NCBI GenBank assembly: GCA_023014365.1
Contig: JAEBUN010000044.1
Coordinates: forward strand, 62,001 to 126,000
Direction: 5' to 3'
Source of the DNA: Lepiota brunneoincarnata
Lineage: Eukaryota > Basidiomycota > Agaricomycetes > Agaricales > Agaricaceae
DNA length: 64,000 nucleotides
Positions 1 through 10,395 of this stretch are shown in pieces. Both the position numbers and the translations under genes were made by a program. Position 1 is the first letter of the stretch. Every line of letters starts with the position of its first letter. Below the pieces are notes generated by a model. It worked only from the letters and a program-made list of their open reading frames with translations. It made no database searches and had not been told where the DNA came from.

Positions 1-1336
1 TCCAGGGATGTGCTGGATTTCGATGTCAAATTGCTGCATGTAGGCAATCCATTGGGCTTATCTTCTACTGAGATCCTTGGGTTTTCTCCAGCGGTGAAGG
101 TTGTCATGATCTGACCATATAATGGTCTTGTGAGATAATCCTTCTATGTGATGGCGCCATTCCTTGAGTGCTCGGATTATGGCGAAGAGTTCTTGTTTGG
201 AGCAATGGTAGTTGTGTTCAGCTGGTGAGAATCCTTTTGAGAAGTATGTGACCAGGTGTTTAACTCCATTATTGTCATGTTGAAGGAGGACTGCTCCTGA
301 TGCAAATAATGATGTGTCACATTTGATTTCGAAAGGTTTGTCTCGGTCTGGTACCATTAGTACTGGTTCGCTTTGAAATTTTCTCTTGAGGGTGTCGAAG
401 GCATTTTGGCATTCTTCTGTCCATCCGAATTTCTTGGTTTTGGACATTAGAGTGTTGAGGGGTTTAGCCCATGTGGTGTATTGATGTATAAACTTCTGGT
501 AGAAGTTGCAAAATCCTATGAATTTGCGTACATCGCGTGGGGTAGTTGGTGTTGGCCATTTGGCAATGCCTTTAAGCTTTGCTGGGTCCATTGAGACTGA
601 GTCCGGAGTGATGATTACTCCTAGATATTCGAGTCATTGGCATTTGAATTTGCATTTCTCAGTCTTGAGGTATAGATCATTGTCTTTGAGTATCTTGAGT
701 ACCTCTCTTGTAAGACATCAGAGTTCTTGTTTTGTTTTTGCGTGGATGAGAATGTCATCCATGTAAACAATTACTCCTCCATTATCGATGAGTTTTTGGA
801 ATAACAAGTCCATCATGGTTTGGAAGGTTGCTGGGGAGTTGCACATTCTGAAAAACATAACTGTAGGTTCAAATAGTCCTCGGGGTGTTCTGAATGCTCC
901 TTTCCATTCATCTCCTTTGTGTATACGGATGTTATTATATCCTGCTCGTACATCAAGTTTGGTAAAGTATCTTGATCCTCGGAGTTTGTCGAGAATATGT
1001 GAGATGAGGGGAAGATTGTATGCGTTCTTGACGGTGTGTTTGTTAAGGTACCTGTAATCTTGACAGGGGTGTAGTTTTCCATCTTTCTTTCCTACAAAGA
1101 AGAAAGGTGAGGCCATTGGTGACTTGGATGGTCGGATGTATCCTTTTTGAAGATTTTCTTTGAGAAACATGTCAAGTTCCTTTTTTTTGTTAAGGGAGAG
1201 TCAGTAGGATTTCATTGCAATTGGTTTGAATAATTCCTTGAGTTCAATCTTGTGATCCCATGGTCGTTGTGGGGGAAATCATTTGGCTTGTTTCTTGCTG
1301 AATACTGGGAGGTATTCATGGAATTCTGTGGGTACG
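1..1336 (-). pseudogene. Gypsy-1 pol, reverse transcriptase and RNase H part (broken)
   Basis: Minus-strand coding for the palm and fingers of a Ty3/Gypsy reverse transcriptase followed by the tether and RNase H. Visible motifs are [23 protein letters not shown], the catalytic [10 protein letters not shown] (about 718-800), then KFIGFCNFYQKFI and the RNase H entry FEIKCDTSLFASGAVL. Stops break it at 718-720 and 634-636 (both TGA where the family has Arg) and at 58-60 (TAA where Gln is expected). The frame is otherwise intact, so decay is recent and by point change. It joins the protease half at 9539 once Gypsy-A is removed. It resembles Gypsy-A pol closely in motif wording, so the two belong to related clades despite unlike LTRs. 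Confidence 0.9.
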
Positions 1337-1341
1337 ACTTT
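1337..1341. repeat. Target-site duplication of Gypsy-A (left copy)
   Basis: ACTTT directly before the 5' LTR, matched by ACTTT at 9534-9538 directly after the 3' LTR. A 5-bp duplication is what Ty3/Gypsy integrases leave. Confidence 0.95.
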
Positions 1342-1728
1342 TGTTATCAGAAACCACATCAGAAGGACGGTTACTTTTAACTCACATTCCCATGTCACTA
1401 TGAAACTATCAGTAGTGTACATCAGAAGGACTATTCTTAGTATACGCCTCATGTTTTCTTATCTCTGACTCATAGTTACCCCGGTCTGGATTATTATAGT
1501 AGGAGTACAGCCACACTTAGAAGTATATAAGGATACAGTACAATACCTTGTATCCTTATCTTAGTGTTATACAGTTCTTGCCTCCTATACCTCTTTGCCC
1601 TTAAAACTGGCTGGACTATAGTGCTCCGTCGTCTCTAAGTCACGCCTAGTAGGACAAGACCAAGTCTGTATAGACATCTTGCCACGAACGCCATGCTACT
1701 CAAGAGCGAACCCCTAACCCGGGTAACA
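1342..1728 (+). repeat. Gypsy-A 5' LTR
   Basis: Begins TGTTATCAG and ends GGGTAACA (TG...CA). Identical to 9147-9533 except for three transitions (one near 1607, two near 1690). Confidence 0.97.
1524..1568 (+). promoter_or_regulatory. Gypsy-A LTR promoter: TATA box, hairpin and predicted RNA start
   Basis: TATATAA at 1524-1530. A 10-bp inverted repeat (ATAAGGATAC at 1527-1536, GTATCCTTAT at 1550-1559) overlaps it. About 33 nt downstream of the TATA start lies TATCTTAGTGTT (1557-1568), the exact reverse complement of the sequence just after the LTR. That spacing fits a transcription start, so this is probably the beginning of the R region and the self-primer. Confidence 0.7.
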
Positions 1729-1729
1729 A

Positions 1730-1741
1730 AACACTAAGATA
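1730..1741 (+). other. Gypsy-A primer-binding site, self-priming type
   Basis: AACACTAAGATA starts one base after the 5' LTR and is the exact 12-nt complement of LTR positions 1557-1568. No TGG start typical of a tRNA-primed site is present here. In the Tf1 clade of fungal Ty3/Gypsy elements the first bases of the transcript prime minus-strand synthesis in this way; that mechanism is inferred for this element. Confidence 0.75.
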
Positions 1742-2087
1742 CTCTGCTGCTTATCTCTTGCTCGCCCTCTACTCTGCTCTGCTCTGCCGATGTATTAAAC
1801 GCGTCAAGGTACCCTGGTCGTTCAAAACAACATGCAAAAGAAAACCGCCTCTCTGTGTAGCTATCGCTACGTCCCTCAACCTCTCCCCACCAGAAGACCT
1901 GGCTTACTTACTCATTTTCGTTTTCACCTCTACCGCCACCCTCATCGCCTATCGAATCATAACCCTAGAACTCGAACGTATCACGTGCCCCTGTCACTGT
2001 TGCGTCGTCAGATCGTGGAACCTGTATTCAGGAATATCCATAATCGCCACCCAATTCTTCATACTTCTAGCGATAATCGATCGCTAG

Positions 2088-3902
2088 ACAAATATCACCA
2101 CACCTCCAAAGAAATTCTCGGCCCGAGAATCCCCATCACCCCCTCCTCCCAAATCGAGAGGTAGAATCTCAGGATCAGGAACCCAGAACCCGGATCCCAG
2201 AAGAAAACCTATCCCCACTCAGACACCATCCCCATTCTATCCCCCATCTCCATTCGACTCACCTACTCCAAGTACATCAACACATACAAGAACAAGCTTT
2301 GCTGACAAACTAGCAGAACGACAAAGACTACAACATGAAAAGGAATTAAAAGAACATTATGAAGAAGAAGAAAAAAGACGCAAACTAGCCGAAGAATACC
2401 ATGCTAAAGTAGACCCACTAAACGACTACGAACTCCAAAGACTTAAAAACGCCCTCAAACAACCAAGAGGACTTTCCACGTCAGAAGAGAACTTACTCAC
2501 ACGCCACGAATACGCCGTAAATCAGGGAAGAACTCCCCCAGCAGACAACGACTCTGACGTCTATATAACAGACGACAACCAATCAGATCCCGATCCACAA
2601 CCACCCGCATTACCCGCACCAACCGTACCCTTAGCCCTACCGGCTCCCCCGTTACGACCAACGCAACCACCATCACCACCACCACCACCGCCACCAGGAC
2701 AATTACAAATAATGGCAGCCGCAGCTACCCCAAAGGAGTTAGGACTCCTCAAACCCATCGCCTTTGATGGAACTAGAAGACTATTCGAAGATTGGATCTT
2801 CCAATGTGAAGTTTACGTGCTCACCAATGTGACCACTTACAACACCGACCTCGCTAGGACCCTATTCGTCCTTTCGATGATGCAATCAGGAGATGCCCGA
2901 GCCTGGGCTAGACAATACCTCCACAAGAGAAATGCCCAAACTCCACAAGGACAACCCATAGTTATGGAATCATGGGACAACTTTACCGCTCGACTTAGAG
3001 CCGACTTTACCCCAGCAGACGAACATGCGTACGCGCATACCAGACTTCAAACACTGCACCAAGCAGGCAAACCAATGACTGAATTCAACGCTCAGTTCAA
3101 AGAACTCGTCCGACAATCAGGACTAAATGAAGATCACACATTAATCGATCTATACCGCAAGGCAATCGATCACCGCATTGCCATGAAGATCAACGAATCG
3201 GAAAACCCTCCGACTACTATCACCGCTTGGTACACCCGAGCAAATAAACTCGATGACAATTTCCGTCAAATCAACGCCCTCTACGGCACCCCCAGAAACA
3301 CGTTTCCCCAAAGAAACCAATACCAACCCAACCGCGGACCAAGCCGTCCAAACAATAACGTGCCCTACGCACAATTCTACCAAAGGAGCAACGCTCCGCA
3401 ATTCACCCCACGTGACCCACATGCCATGGAAGTAGACCATGTCACAATAGAAGAAGGATTCAAAGATCCTTATCCCGAAATCCCACAACTGGAATATACC
3501 GAAGAAAACTCCACACAAGAACCGTTGGAGTTAGATGCTGTTGTCACCAGACAACAAATGAAATCATACCAAAACCAGGAATGCTTCCGATGTGGAGCCA
3601 AAGATCATTGGGTCAGTAAATGCCCTCAACCGCCACCAGCCAGACGCTTCCCAGGAATGCGCACCAACCCTCCTCGCCCTGCGAGAAACCCTAACCGTCC
3701 CTTTCCCGGACAACAAAACACTCATCCCAGATTTCCAAACCAGAACACCCAACAATCACCGCAACGCAAGTATTCCCTTGCCGTCGCAGAAGTCGCATCT
3801 CAAATGTGTCAAATGGTCGATGATCTCGATCCTGAACTCCAACAAGAACTCCACTCCGTGCTAGCCGAGGACCCGGAGATGCGTCCATTCCAGGATTTTT
3901 AA
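2088..3902 (+). CDS. gag: Gypsy-A Gag (capsid and nucleocapsid)
   Basis: Structural protein of the virus-like particle. The first ATG in frame is at 2712 (396 residues), but the same frame is open without a stop back to 2088 and encodes a plausible N-terminal extension: a Pro/Ser-rich stretch, a charged coiled-coil-like segment (EEEEKRRKLAEEYHA) and a poly-Pro run. The retrotransposon-gag fold is seen at about 2.9-3.2 kb (SWDNFTARLRADF, MTEFNAQFKELV) and a CCHC zinc knuckle CFRCGAKDHWVSKC near 3580. The stop is TAA at 3900. Pol is in the -1 frame and overlaps, and the codons at the end are GAT TTT TAA, where a tRNA-Phe could slip back one base on the T run; this frameshift is inferred. The ATG-less extension may mean a lost start, an upstream spliced exon, or non-translation. 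Confidence 0.88.
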   Translation, partial: TNITTPPKKFSARESPSPPPPKSRGRISGSGTQNPDPRRKPIPTQTPSPFYPPSPFDSPTPSTSTHTRTSFADKLAERQRLQHEKELKEHYEEEEKRRKLAEEYHAKVDPLNDYELQRLKNALKQPRGLSTSEENLLTRHEYAVNQGRTPPADNDSDVYITDDNQSDPDPQPPALPAPTVPLALPAPPLRPTQPPSPPPPPPPGQLQIMAAAATPKELGLLKPIAFDGTRRLFEDWIFQCEVYVLTNVTTYNTDLARTLFVLSMMQSGDARAWARQYLHKRNAQTPQGQPIVMESWDNFTARLRADFTPADEHAYAHTRLQTLHQAGKPMTEFNAQFKELVRQSGLNEDHTLIDLYRKAIDHRIAMKINESENPPTTITAWYTRANKLDDNFRQINALYGTPRNTFPQRNQYQPNRGPSRPNNNVPYAQFYQRSNAPQFTPRDPHAMEVDHVTIEEGFKDPYPEIPQLEYTEENSTQEPLELDAVVTRQQMKSYQNQECFRCGAKDHWVSKCPQPPPARRFPGMRTNPPRPARNPNRPFPGQQNTHPRFPNQNTQQSPQRKYSLAVAEVASQMCQMVDDLDPELQQELHSVLAEDPEMRPFQDF

Positions 3903-6900
3903 AAAGGAACGCTGTCGACAGATGTGCCCCTGCACGTTCCAGAACTCAGAAGGACATTTCGTACTCTCACTCCCAGAAGGACATTTTCTCGATAAACTCT
4001 GTACAATTACAACTATCCCCGAATAAACAATCCCTTTTCTTACCCATCGAGATTTGGAGTGAACGGACATCAAAACCTGTGGCCATCACCGCCCTGATAG
4101 ACTCAGGAGCCCAAGGGAATTTCATCTCCCACAAAGTCGTTGAATGACATGGTTATCAAACAAAACGGCTGGACCAACCAATTCCCCTCAGCAACGTTGA
4201 CGGAACTGACAATCAACATGGCAAGATCCATGAATACATCAAAATCAGAACCATCATCGATGGAAGAGATTGCACACTAGAAGCGTACATCACGAACACT
4301 GGTGAGAAGGACCTCATCATTGGATTTCCCTGGTTGGAACAATACAATCCCGACATCAACTGGAAAACCAAGACATTCTCTTGGAAACCTCAAATCGATC
4401 ACCAGGACTTCTCGAAACTCCTCAGAACCCTACGACGACCCGTCGAACTCAACTCCATTGCCATGGATATAATGGCTGGAAAAACCTCTCTACCCGAGGA
4501 AAACCCCAAAGAATACGTCAACCTGTCAAATGTTGACCTCGACACCTTCTCTCTAGAAAGAGAAATGAACCCAATGCTTCTAACCCCATTGGAAGTAAAT
4601 GCCAAAGCAACACACGCTACAACGCTCCACAATGAGCAACATAACCTGACAAAGATGGCAAACCAAAAAGGAAAACAACCAGAATCAAACAAGGAACCAC
4701 CCGAGATCCCTCGGAGATTTGCCCGATGGGCTAAAATATTCAATAAGAAAGCCTCCGAACGATTCCCACCACCAAGAACATTTGATCATGAAATCAAACT
4801 AAAACCGACATTCGAAGCAAAATCGATGAAACCTTATCAAGTGGCACCTGCCGAAGAAAAAGCGCTGAAGGAATTCATAGACGAAAACCTCCGAAAAGGC
4901 TACATCCGCCCCTCAAAATCCCCTATGGCATCACCCTTCTTCTTTGTTGCCAAGAAAGGAGGAGACCTCCGACCCTGCCAAGACTATCGTTATCTAAATG
5001 ATCATACCATCAAAAACGCCTACCCAATCCCCATGATTTCCTCTATCATGGATAAACTCAAAGGAGCTAAGTATTTCACCAAGCTCGATGTCCGCCTAGG
5101 ATACAATAACGTCAGGATCAAAGATGGCAATCAATGGAAAGCAGTGTTCAAGACTCCCATGGGTCTTTTCAAACCGACTGTCATGTTTTTCGGACTTTGC
5201 AACAGTCCCACGACGTTCCAACATATGATGGACACGTTATTCTCCGAAATAATGGAGAAAGGAGGAATCATCATTTACATGGATGATATCCTAATCTATG
5301 GTAAAACCCAGGAAGAAACCGACTGACTTACGGAAAAAGTACTGCAAATCCTGCAGGAAAACGACCTCTACCTCAAAACGGAGAAATGCAAGTTCAACAA
5401 ACAACGACTCGAATACCTAGGCATGATCATCACGCCAGACAAGATCAAAATGGATCCCGGAAAACTCAAGGAAATAGAAGACTGGCCAGTGCCAAAAACA
5501 GTCCGACACGTTCGGAAATTCATTGGATTTTGTAACTTCTACCGGAAGTTCATCCGCAACTACTCTCACCACACCAAACCCCTGAACCAACTCCTTTCCA
5601 AATCAAACAAATTTGAATGGAAAGAAGAACAACAGAAAGCATTTGAAACGCTCAAGAATGAATTCCTAAAGGAACCGGTACTCCTCATGCCCGACTCCAC
5701 AAAACCCTTCGAAATAGAAGCCGATGCTTCTAAATTCGCATCAGGAGCTGTCCTGTATCAATACGATATCAACGGAATATGGAAACCCATATCATTCTAT
5801 TCAAAGACGTTCGGACCAGCGGAACGCAATTACGACATCTATGACAGGAAGCTCCTCGCTATTATCTGAGCCCTCGAAGAATGGCGCCACTACCTCCTTG
5901 GCAGCCCCCATACTGTCCATATCAGAACGGATCACCAAAACCTAACATACTGGCGTAAACCCCAGAAAATCAATCGCCGACAAGCATGATGGGTCCAGAC
6001 CCTCGCTGATTACAACTTCAAATTAGAACACGTCCCAGGATCAAAGATCCCTGCACCAGACGCCCTATCAAGATGTCCAGACCACATCCCTGATGAAGAC
6101 AATGATAACAAAGATGTCACTATGCTTCCAAACAACCTCTTTGTCGCCACCGCTGACATAGAAGACCAAAACCTGATCACAATATTCCCAGAACACCTCT
6201 TTATTGCCACCGTCGATACGAAACTCCAAGAAAGAATCACAGAATCACCCAAATACGATGCTAGAACCACCGAAGCGTTCAAACTCCTAAAAGAAACCCA
6301 CCCTAACGCCGCCAATAAGGACTTCGGAACAGTTCCGACCCCAAATGGTTCACTCCTCACTTTCCAAGAACGTGTCATTATTCCAGAAGACCTCCAACTC
6401 AGATGCGATGTCATTACAAGATACCACGACCACCCTACACGTGGCCACCCTGGAGAACAGGAAACATACCGCCTTGCCAAGAAAGAAGTATACTGGCCAG
6501 GAATGTCGACGTTCATAAAGAACTACGTTAAAGGCTGTCCAGAGTGTCAGCAACATAAAATCATACGCAGACCGGATCGCGCACCGACTCAACCGATCCC
6601 CCCACCAGCATCTAAACGCCCATTTGCCCAGATCTCATGGGATCTTATCACCGGTCTACCACCTAGCACCGGCCATAATGCGATATTGTCCGTGGTGGAC
6701 CACAGCCTTACGAAGGGGGTAATTTTCATCCCAACCTCAGATCAATCAAACGCCGACGACATCGGACGACTATTAATAGAAAAAGTCTTCACCAGATTCG
6801 GACTACCCGACAAAATCATATCAGATCAAGACCCCAGATTCGCCGCCAACTCCCTCCGACAACTAGCCAAACATCTAAATATCCAACAAGCATTCTCAAC

Positions 6901-7738
6901 TGCATACCATCCCCAGACAGATGGTTCCACCGAACGATACAATCAAGAAATCGAAACCTACCTCGCCATATACTGCACCAGAAACCCCCTTGACTGGTCA
7001 GAAACCCTTCCTATCACCGAGTTTGCACACAACTCCAAAATACATGCCTCGAGGCAGAAATCCCCATTCGAACTAATCATGGGATACAACCCTCCACCGA
7101 TACCCACGGTAATGGAAACATCGAACTTTCCATCAGTAGACGAACGCATCAAACTCCTTGATGATGCTAGAAAAGAAGCACACGCGGCACATCAACTCTC
7201 CGCCGACATTATGAAACAAAGAACCAAAAGAACTGTCAAACCCCTTGAAACACATCAAAAAGTATGGCTAGAAGCCAAGAACCTCAAACTTCCCTTCATG
7301 TCTAACAAAATATCCCCAAAACGACTAGGACCCTTCCTTATCACAGAAGTCCTATCACCGCTCACCTACAAACTAAAACTTCCGATCAAATGGAAGATAC
7401 ATCCAATATTCCACAGAAACCTTCTAACTCCATACACCGAAACAGAAGCATACGGATCTCATCCGACCCCACCACCACCAGACATCATCAATGAAGAAGA
7501 AGAATACGAAATAGAAGCCATTCTAAACCACCGACAACATCGTGGAAAATTCCAATACTACGTCAAATGGAAAGGATACTCCCACATGGAGAATGAATGG
7601 ATCACCGACGAAACACTTCATGAAAATGCCAAAGAATACTTGACCGAGTATAAAGAAGCTTATGGAATTCTCCAGAAAGAACAGGAACCCACCAGAACCA
7701 ACCAAAGACAACTTCGCTCCCACAACAAACGTACTTAA
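3896..7738 (+). pseudogene. pol: Gypsy-A Pol: protease-RT-RNase H-integrase-chromodomain, four in-frame TGA
   Basis: A single frame from about 3896 to TAA at 7736. Domains in order: aspartic protease (ALIDSGAQGNFI, about 4092-4127), reverse transcriptase (FTKLDVRLGYNN, IIYMDDILIYG near 5270), RNase H (FEIEADASKFASGAVL near 5710), integrase zinc domain (H2C2, GCPECQQHK), integrase core (SWDLITGLPPS, SDQDPRF, GSTERYNQE: the D,D35E triad) and a C-terminal chromodomain (FQYYVKWKGYSHMENEW, about 7548-7600). The frame is interrupted only by TGA at 4145, 5324, 5867 and 5987. Each stands where related pol proteins have Arg, so each is one C-to-T step from CGA. The chromodomain suggests targeting to H3K9-methylated chromatin, as known for chromoviruses, which suits the nested heterochromatic setting. 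Confidence 0.93.
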
Positions 7739-7740
7739 AG

Positions 7741-9109
7741 ATGCCCATGAACCTCAACCTCACTCGCCCCCAAACTACTCCCCCTTTTTCAACAACACCT
7801 TCACCAACCTCCTCATCATCCTCCATCGTCATCATAAACAATGCAAGCGTCGAACATACAACACTTCAAACAACTCCCGTTCCGGCCCCGTCTCCCTACA
7901 CCCCCTCTCACACCTTCGCTGCAACATACGCCTCCCCCAGGGATGAGACCCCTGACCCCAACGACACCCCAGAACCAACAGCCGCCCCAGCCGCCTCCCT
8001 TAGATACCATACAGCTGGAGTACGATCATATGGACCAGATCACCTTTCTGATGGAGATCTGCGTGAGGCTGCCACCGACAGAGCCTTTACGACTAAATTG
8101 GAACACACTCCAATTTCAGAATACGACCGACAACTCTGGTACAACTATACCCACCACATACGACAGACTAAGGCTCTCGCTACTGCGTACAATACGCAAC
8201 GTGCCTGGGCAGAATCACTTGAGTGACTTCTCCGCTCAAGATTGGGCCTCATGTCCGAGGTGTCGAAGAACCTACCCAAACGAAATGAGGTACATACCTC
8301 ACAGCCCCCCACCACAACCATCCCCACCACTACCACGACGACCACTGCCGCTATCATCACCACTGCCCCCAGTAAGGGAAGAAAGCCTGCCAGTATCAGA
8401 AATCCCTTCAGACTTCTCACCCCCACCAAGGACACCACCCACACCGTCGCCAGTAACAATGTCCTGATTTGGAACTCCCCCAATCCCATTCACCCACGAA
8501 CCAACCCCCGAACCACCGACAGATCGGTCTGCATCCAATGCAGACACACAGGACACTGGGCCATGGATTGCCCCCAATTTGCCTGCCTCGGATGCAAGCA
8601 ATATGCCCCAGGGCACTACTCATACGATTGCATCAAATACAGATGCCCCCACTGCGCCATCTTCCAACCGCGCCATAAACGGACCGAATGCCCAAGTCGA
8701 AAGACTCAACACGCCCCCTACTCCAGAAATCCTACAACCCATCCCTCGACCATTCCCACAACTCACCATCGATACATCAATCTCACCCATGACGATTATT
8801 ACGAGGAGTGCTACAACAACGTGGCCGAATCAAACATCACAGGAGAACCATGCGGTTCCTTCTGAAGCAAACCAACTTACCCCACCAGAAGAAAGAATCG
8901 AAAGTCCCCATTTCAGATGCCTTCTATATGATATCTTTTACCCAGGACAGCCCCCATCCCCAGAAACCGCCACCATACTCGATCTTCACAGAACTCCCAC
9001 TCCTACCTTCTCCCCCGTCATTCCCCCCAGACCAGACTCCACCGACCTACCACAGATCGATTACTACGAACCAAACTACCTAGCCGAATACCCAGAAGAA
9101 GGAAACTAA
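7741..9109 (+). CDS. Gypsy-A accessory ORF region with three zinc knuckles
   Basis: Between the pol stop and the 3' LTR are 1.4 kb of overlapping open frames. The best supported part is 8242-8865 (207 aa), with a canonical knuckle CIQCRHTGHWAMDC (near 8530) and two variants, CLGCKQYAPGHYSYDC and CPHCAIFQPRHKRTEC. Frame 2 upstream (7841-8467) carries a CPRC motif and downstream (8579-9109) an acidic tail (DYYEPNYLAEYPEEGN), so the real product may be a frame-switching or formerly single ORF; exact limits are uncertain. Low-complexity Pro/Thr linkers are common. Standard Ty3/Gypsy elements end with integrase. A third ORF here could encode a nucleic-acid-binding accessory protein or a second nucleocapsid; function is not known. 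Confidence 0.6.
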
Positions 9110-9146
9110 CGAGTTGTATGGAAAACAACTCTAGAAACGGACCTAA

Positions 9147-9533
9147 TGTTATCAGAAACCACATCAGAAGGACGGTTACTTTTAACTCACATTCCCATGT
9201 CACTATGAAACTATCAGTAGTGTACATCAGAAGGACTATTCTTAGTATACGCCTCATGTTTTCTTATCTCTGACTCATAGTTACCCCGGTCTGGATTATT
9301 ATAGTAGGAGTACAGCCACACTTAGAAGTATATAAGGATACAGTACAATACCTTGTATCCTTATCTTAGTGTTATACAGTTCTTGCCTCCTATACCTCTT
9401 TGCCCTTAAAACCGGCTGGACTATAGTGCTCCGTCGTCTCTAAGTCACGCCTAGTAGGACAAGACCAAGTCTGTATAGACATCTTGCCACGAACACCGTG
9501 CTACTCAAGAGCGAACCCCTAACCCGGGTAACA
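9147..9533 (+). repeat. Gypsy-A 3' LTR
   Basis: 387 bp, TGTTATCAG...GGGTAACA, near-identical to 1342-1728. Followed by the right target duplication ACTTT at 9534-9538. Confidence 0.97.
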
Positions 9534-9538
9534 ACTTT

Positions 9539-10250
9539 TCTTGGGTCATCATTTTTCTTTTCTCCATGTTCTATGGCAAGGAATTGCGATGCTGAGGCTT
9601 TGAAGTTGATTTCTTCAAAGCTAGTAGGCTTGAGGGTGGAGATGTGATTGAGTTGGTCATTATATATCCAATCAGGTTCCATAGATTGGATGAGTTCTCA
9701 GTAGATAGTGTTGTCCCAATGTTCGTTTCTCCAGTGTAATTGTTTGGCATCCCAGTCGATATCTGGGTTATGTTCTGCAAGCCAGGGGAATCCAAGGATG
9801 AGTCTTGGGCTTCCAAGGGAGACTACTTTTGGTTTGATCTCCATGTTCTTTCCATTTACCATTAGGTTGAGGATCATATAATGGATGGCTGTCCCATTTT
9901 TGTTAATGGATCCATCGGCATTTCGTACCTCAATGGGTCAGTTGAGGGGTACTGTCTTGAATGAATGTTGTCTGACCATTCCAGGGTTGATGAAATTTCC
10001 TGCTGCTCCTGAGTCGAGTAGGGCAAGTAGTTCCACGCTTTCGGGTCCTTCCTTAGTGATTTTGTGTTTTCGGATTTGGCAGGGTAGATGTATTACACAT
10101 GCTGATGATTCCTGTAGTTTTACGACATTAATATTATTATGTGGATGGTGAAAGGAAGGGGGTCTTTGTGGAGGGCTAGACATAGTGGCTAGTCTCCTTA
10201 GGCAAAATCCTTAACCAGAGGGGCATCTGGGTGATTGGATTCATTTGCGA
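9539..10250 (-). pseudogene. Gypsy-1 pol, protease part (broken)
   Basis: Minus-strand continuation of the Gypsy-1 polyprotein on the other side of Gypsy-A. The aspartic protease is seen at about 10010-10040 (LLALLDSGAAGNFI), followed by LILGFPWLAEHNPDIDW near 9770-9800, a segment conserved after the protease in this clade. A TGA at 9698-9700 interrupts the frame at a position where Arg fits. Further stops around 10190-10200 separate it from gag, so gag and pol were probably distinct frames. The matching RT half is at 1-1336. Confidence 0.85.
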
Positions 10251-10395
10251 AGTGTTCATAAATGTCCTCGACTTCTTCGTTAGTTGCATCTTCTAGTATG
10301 TTGTATAGGGAGTTCTTCTTCCTATAACTTGCTTGTTTTCTTCTGGATATTGCATTTGACCGGTTTCTGGCATCCAAATTGCAGGGTAATTTGGA

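Larger units (their letters stand above)
1342..9533 (+). mobile_element. Gypsy-A: complete, young Ty3/Gypsy chromovirus (8.2 kb)
   Basis: Complete element with 387-bp LTRs, primer-binding site, gag, pol (protease-RT-RNase H-integrase-chromodomain) and an additional zinc-knuckle ORF before the 3' LTR. The LTRs differ at three positions, all transitions, so insertion is recent. Target duplication ACTTT flanks it. It interrupts the pol gene of Gypsy-1. Four in-frame TGA codons in pol mean this copy is not autonomous as read, unless they are suppressed. A solo LTR of the same family, more diverged, lies at 25561-25945. Confidence 0.96.

Noticed and set aside
1758..2164. Two overlapping open frames (109 and 110 aa) in the Gypsy-A leader
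   Set aside because: No domain or similarity, and each is closed before the gag frame opens; retained only as a possible location of a missing gag start.
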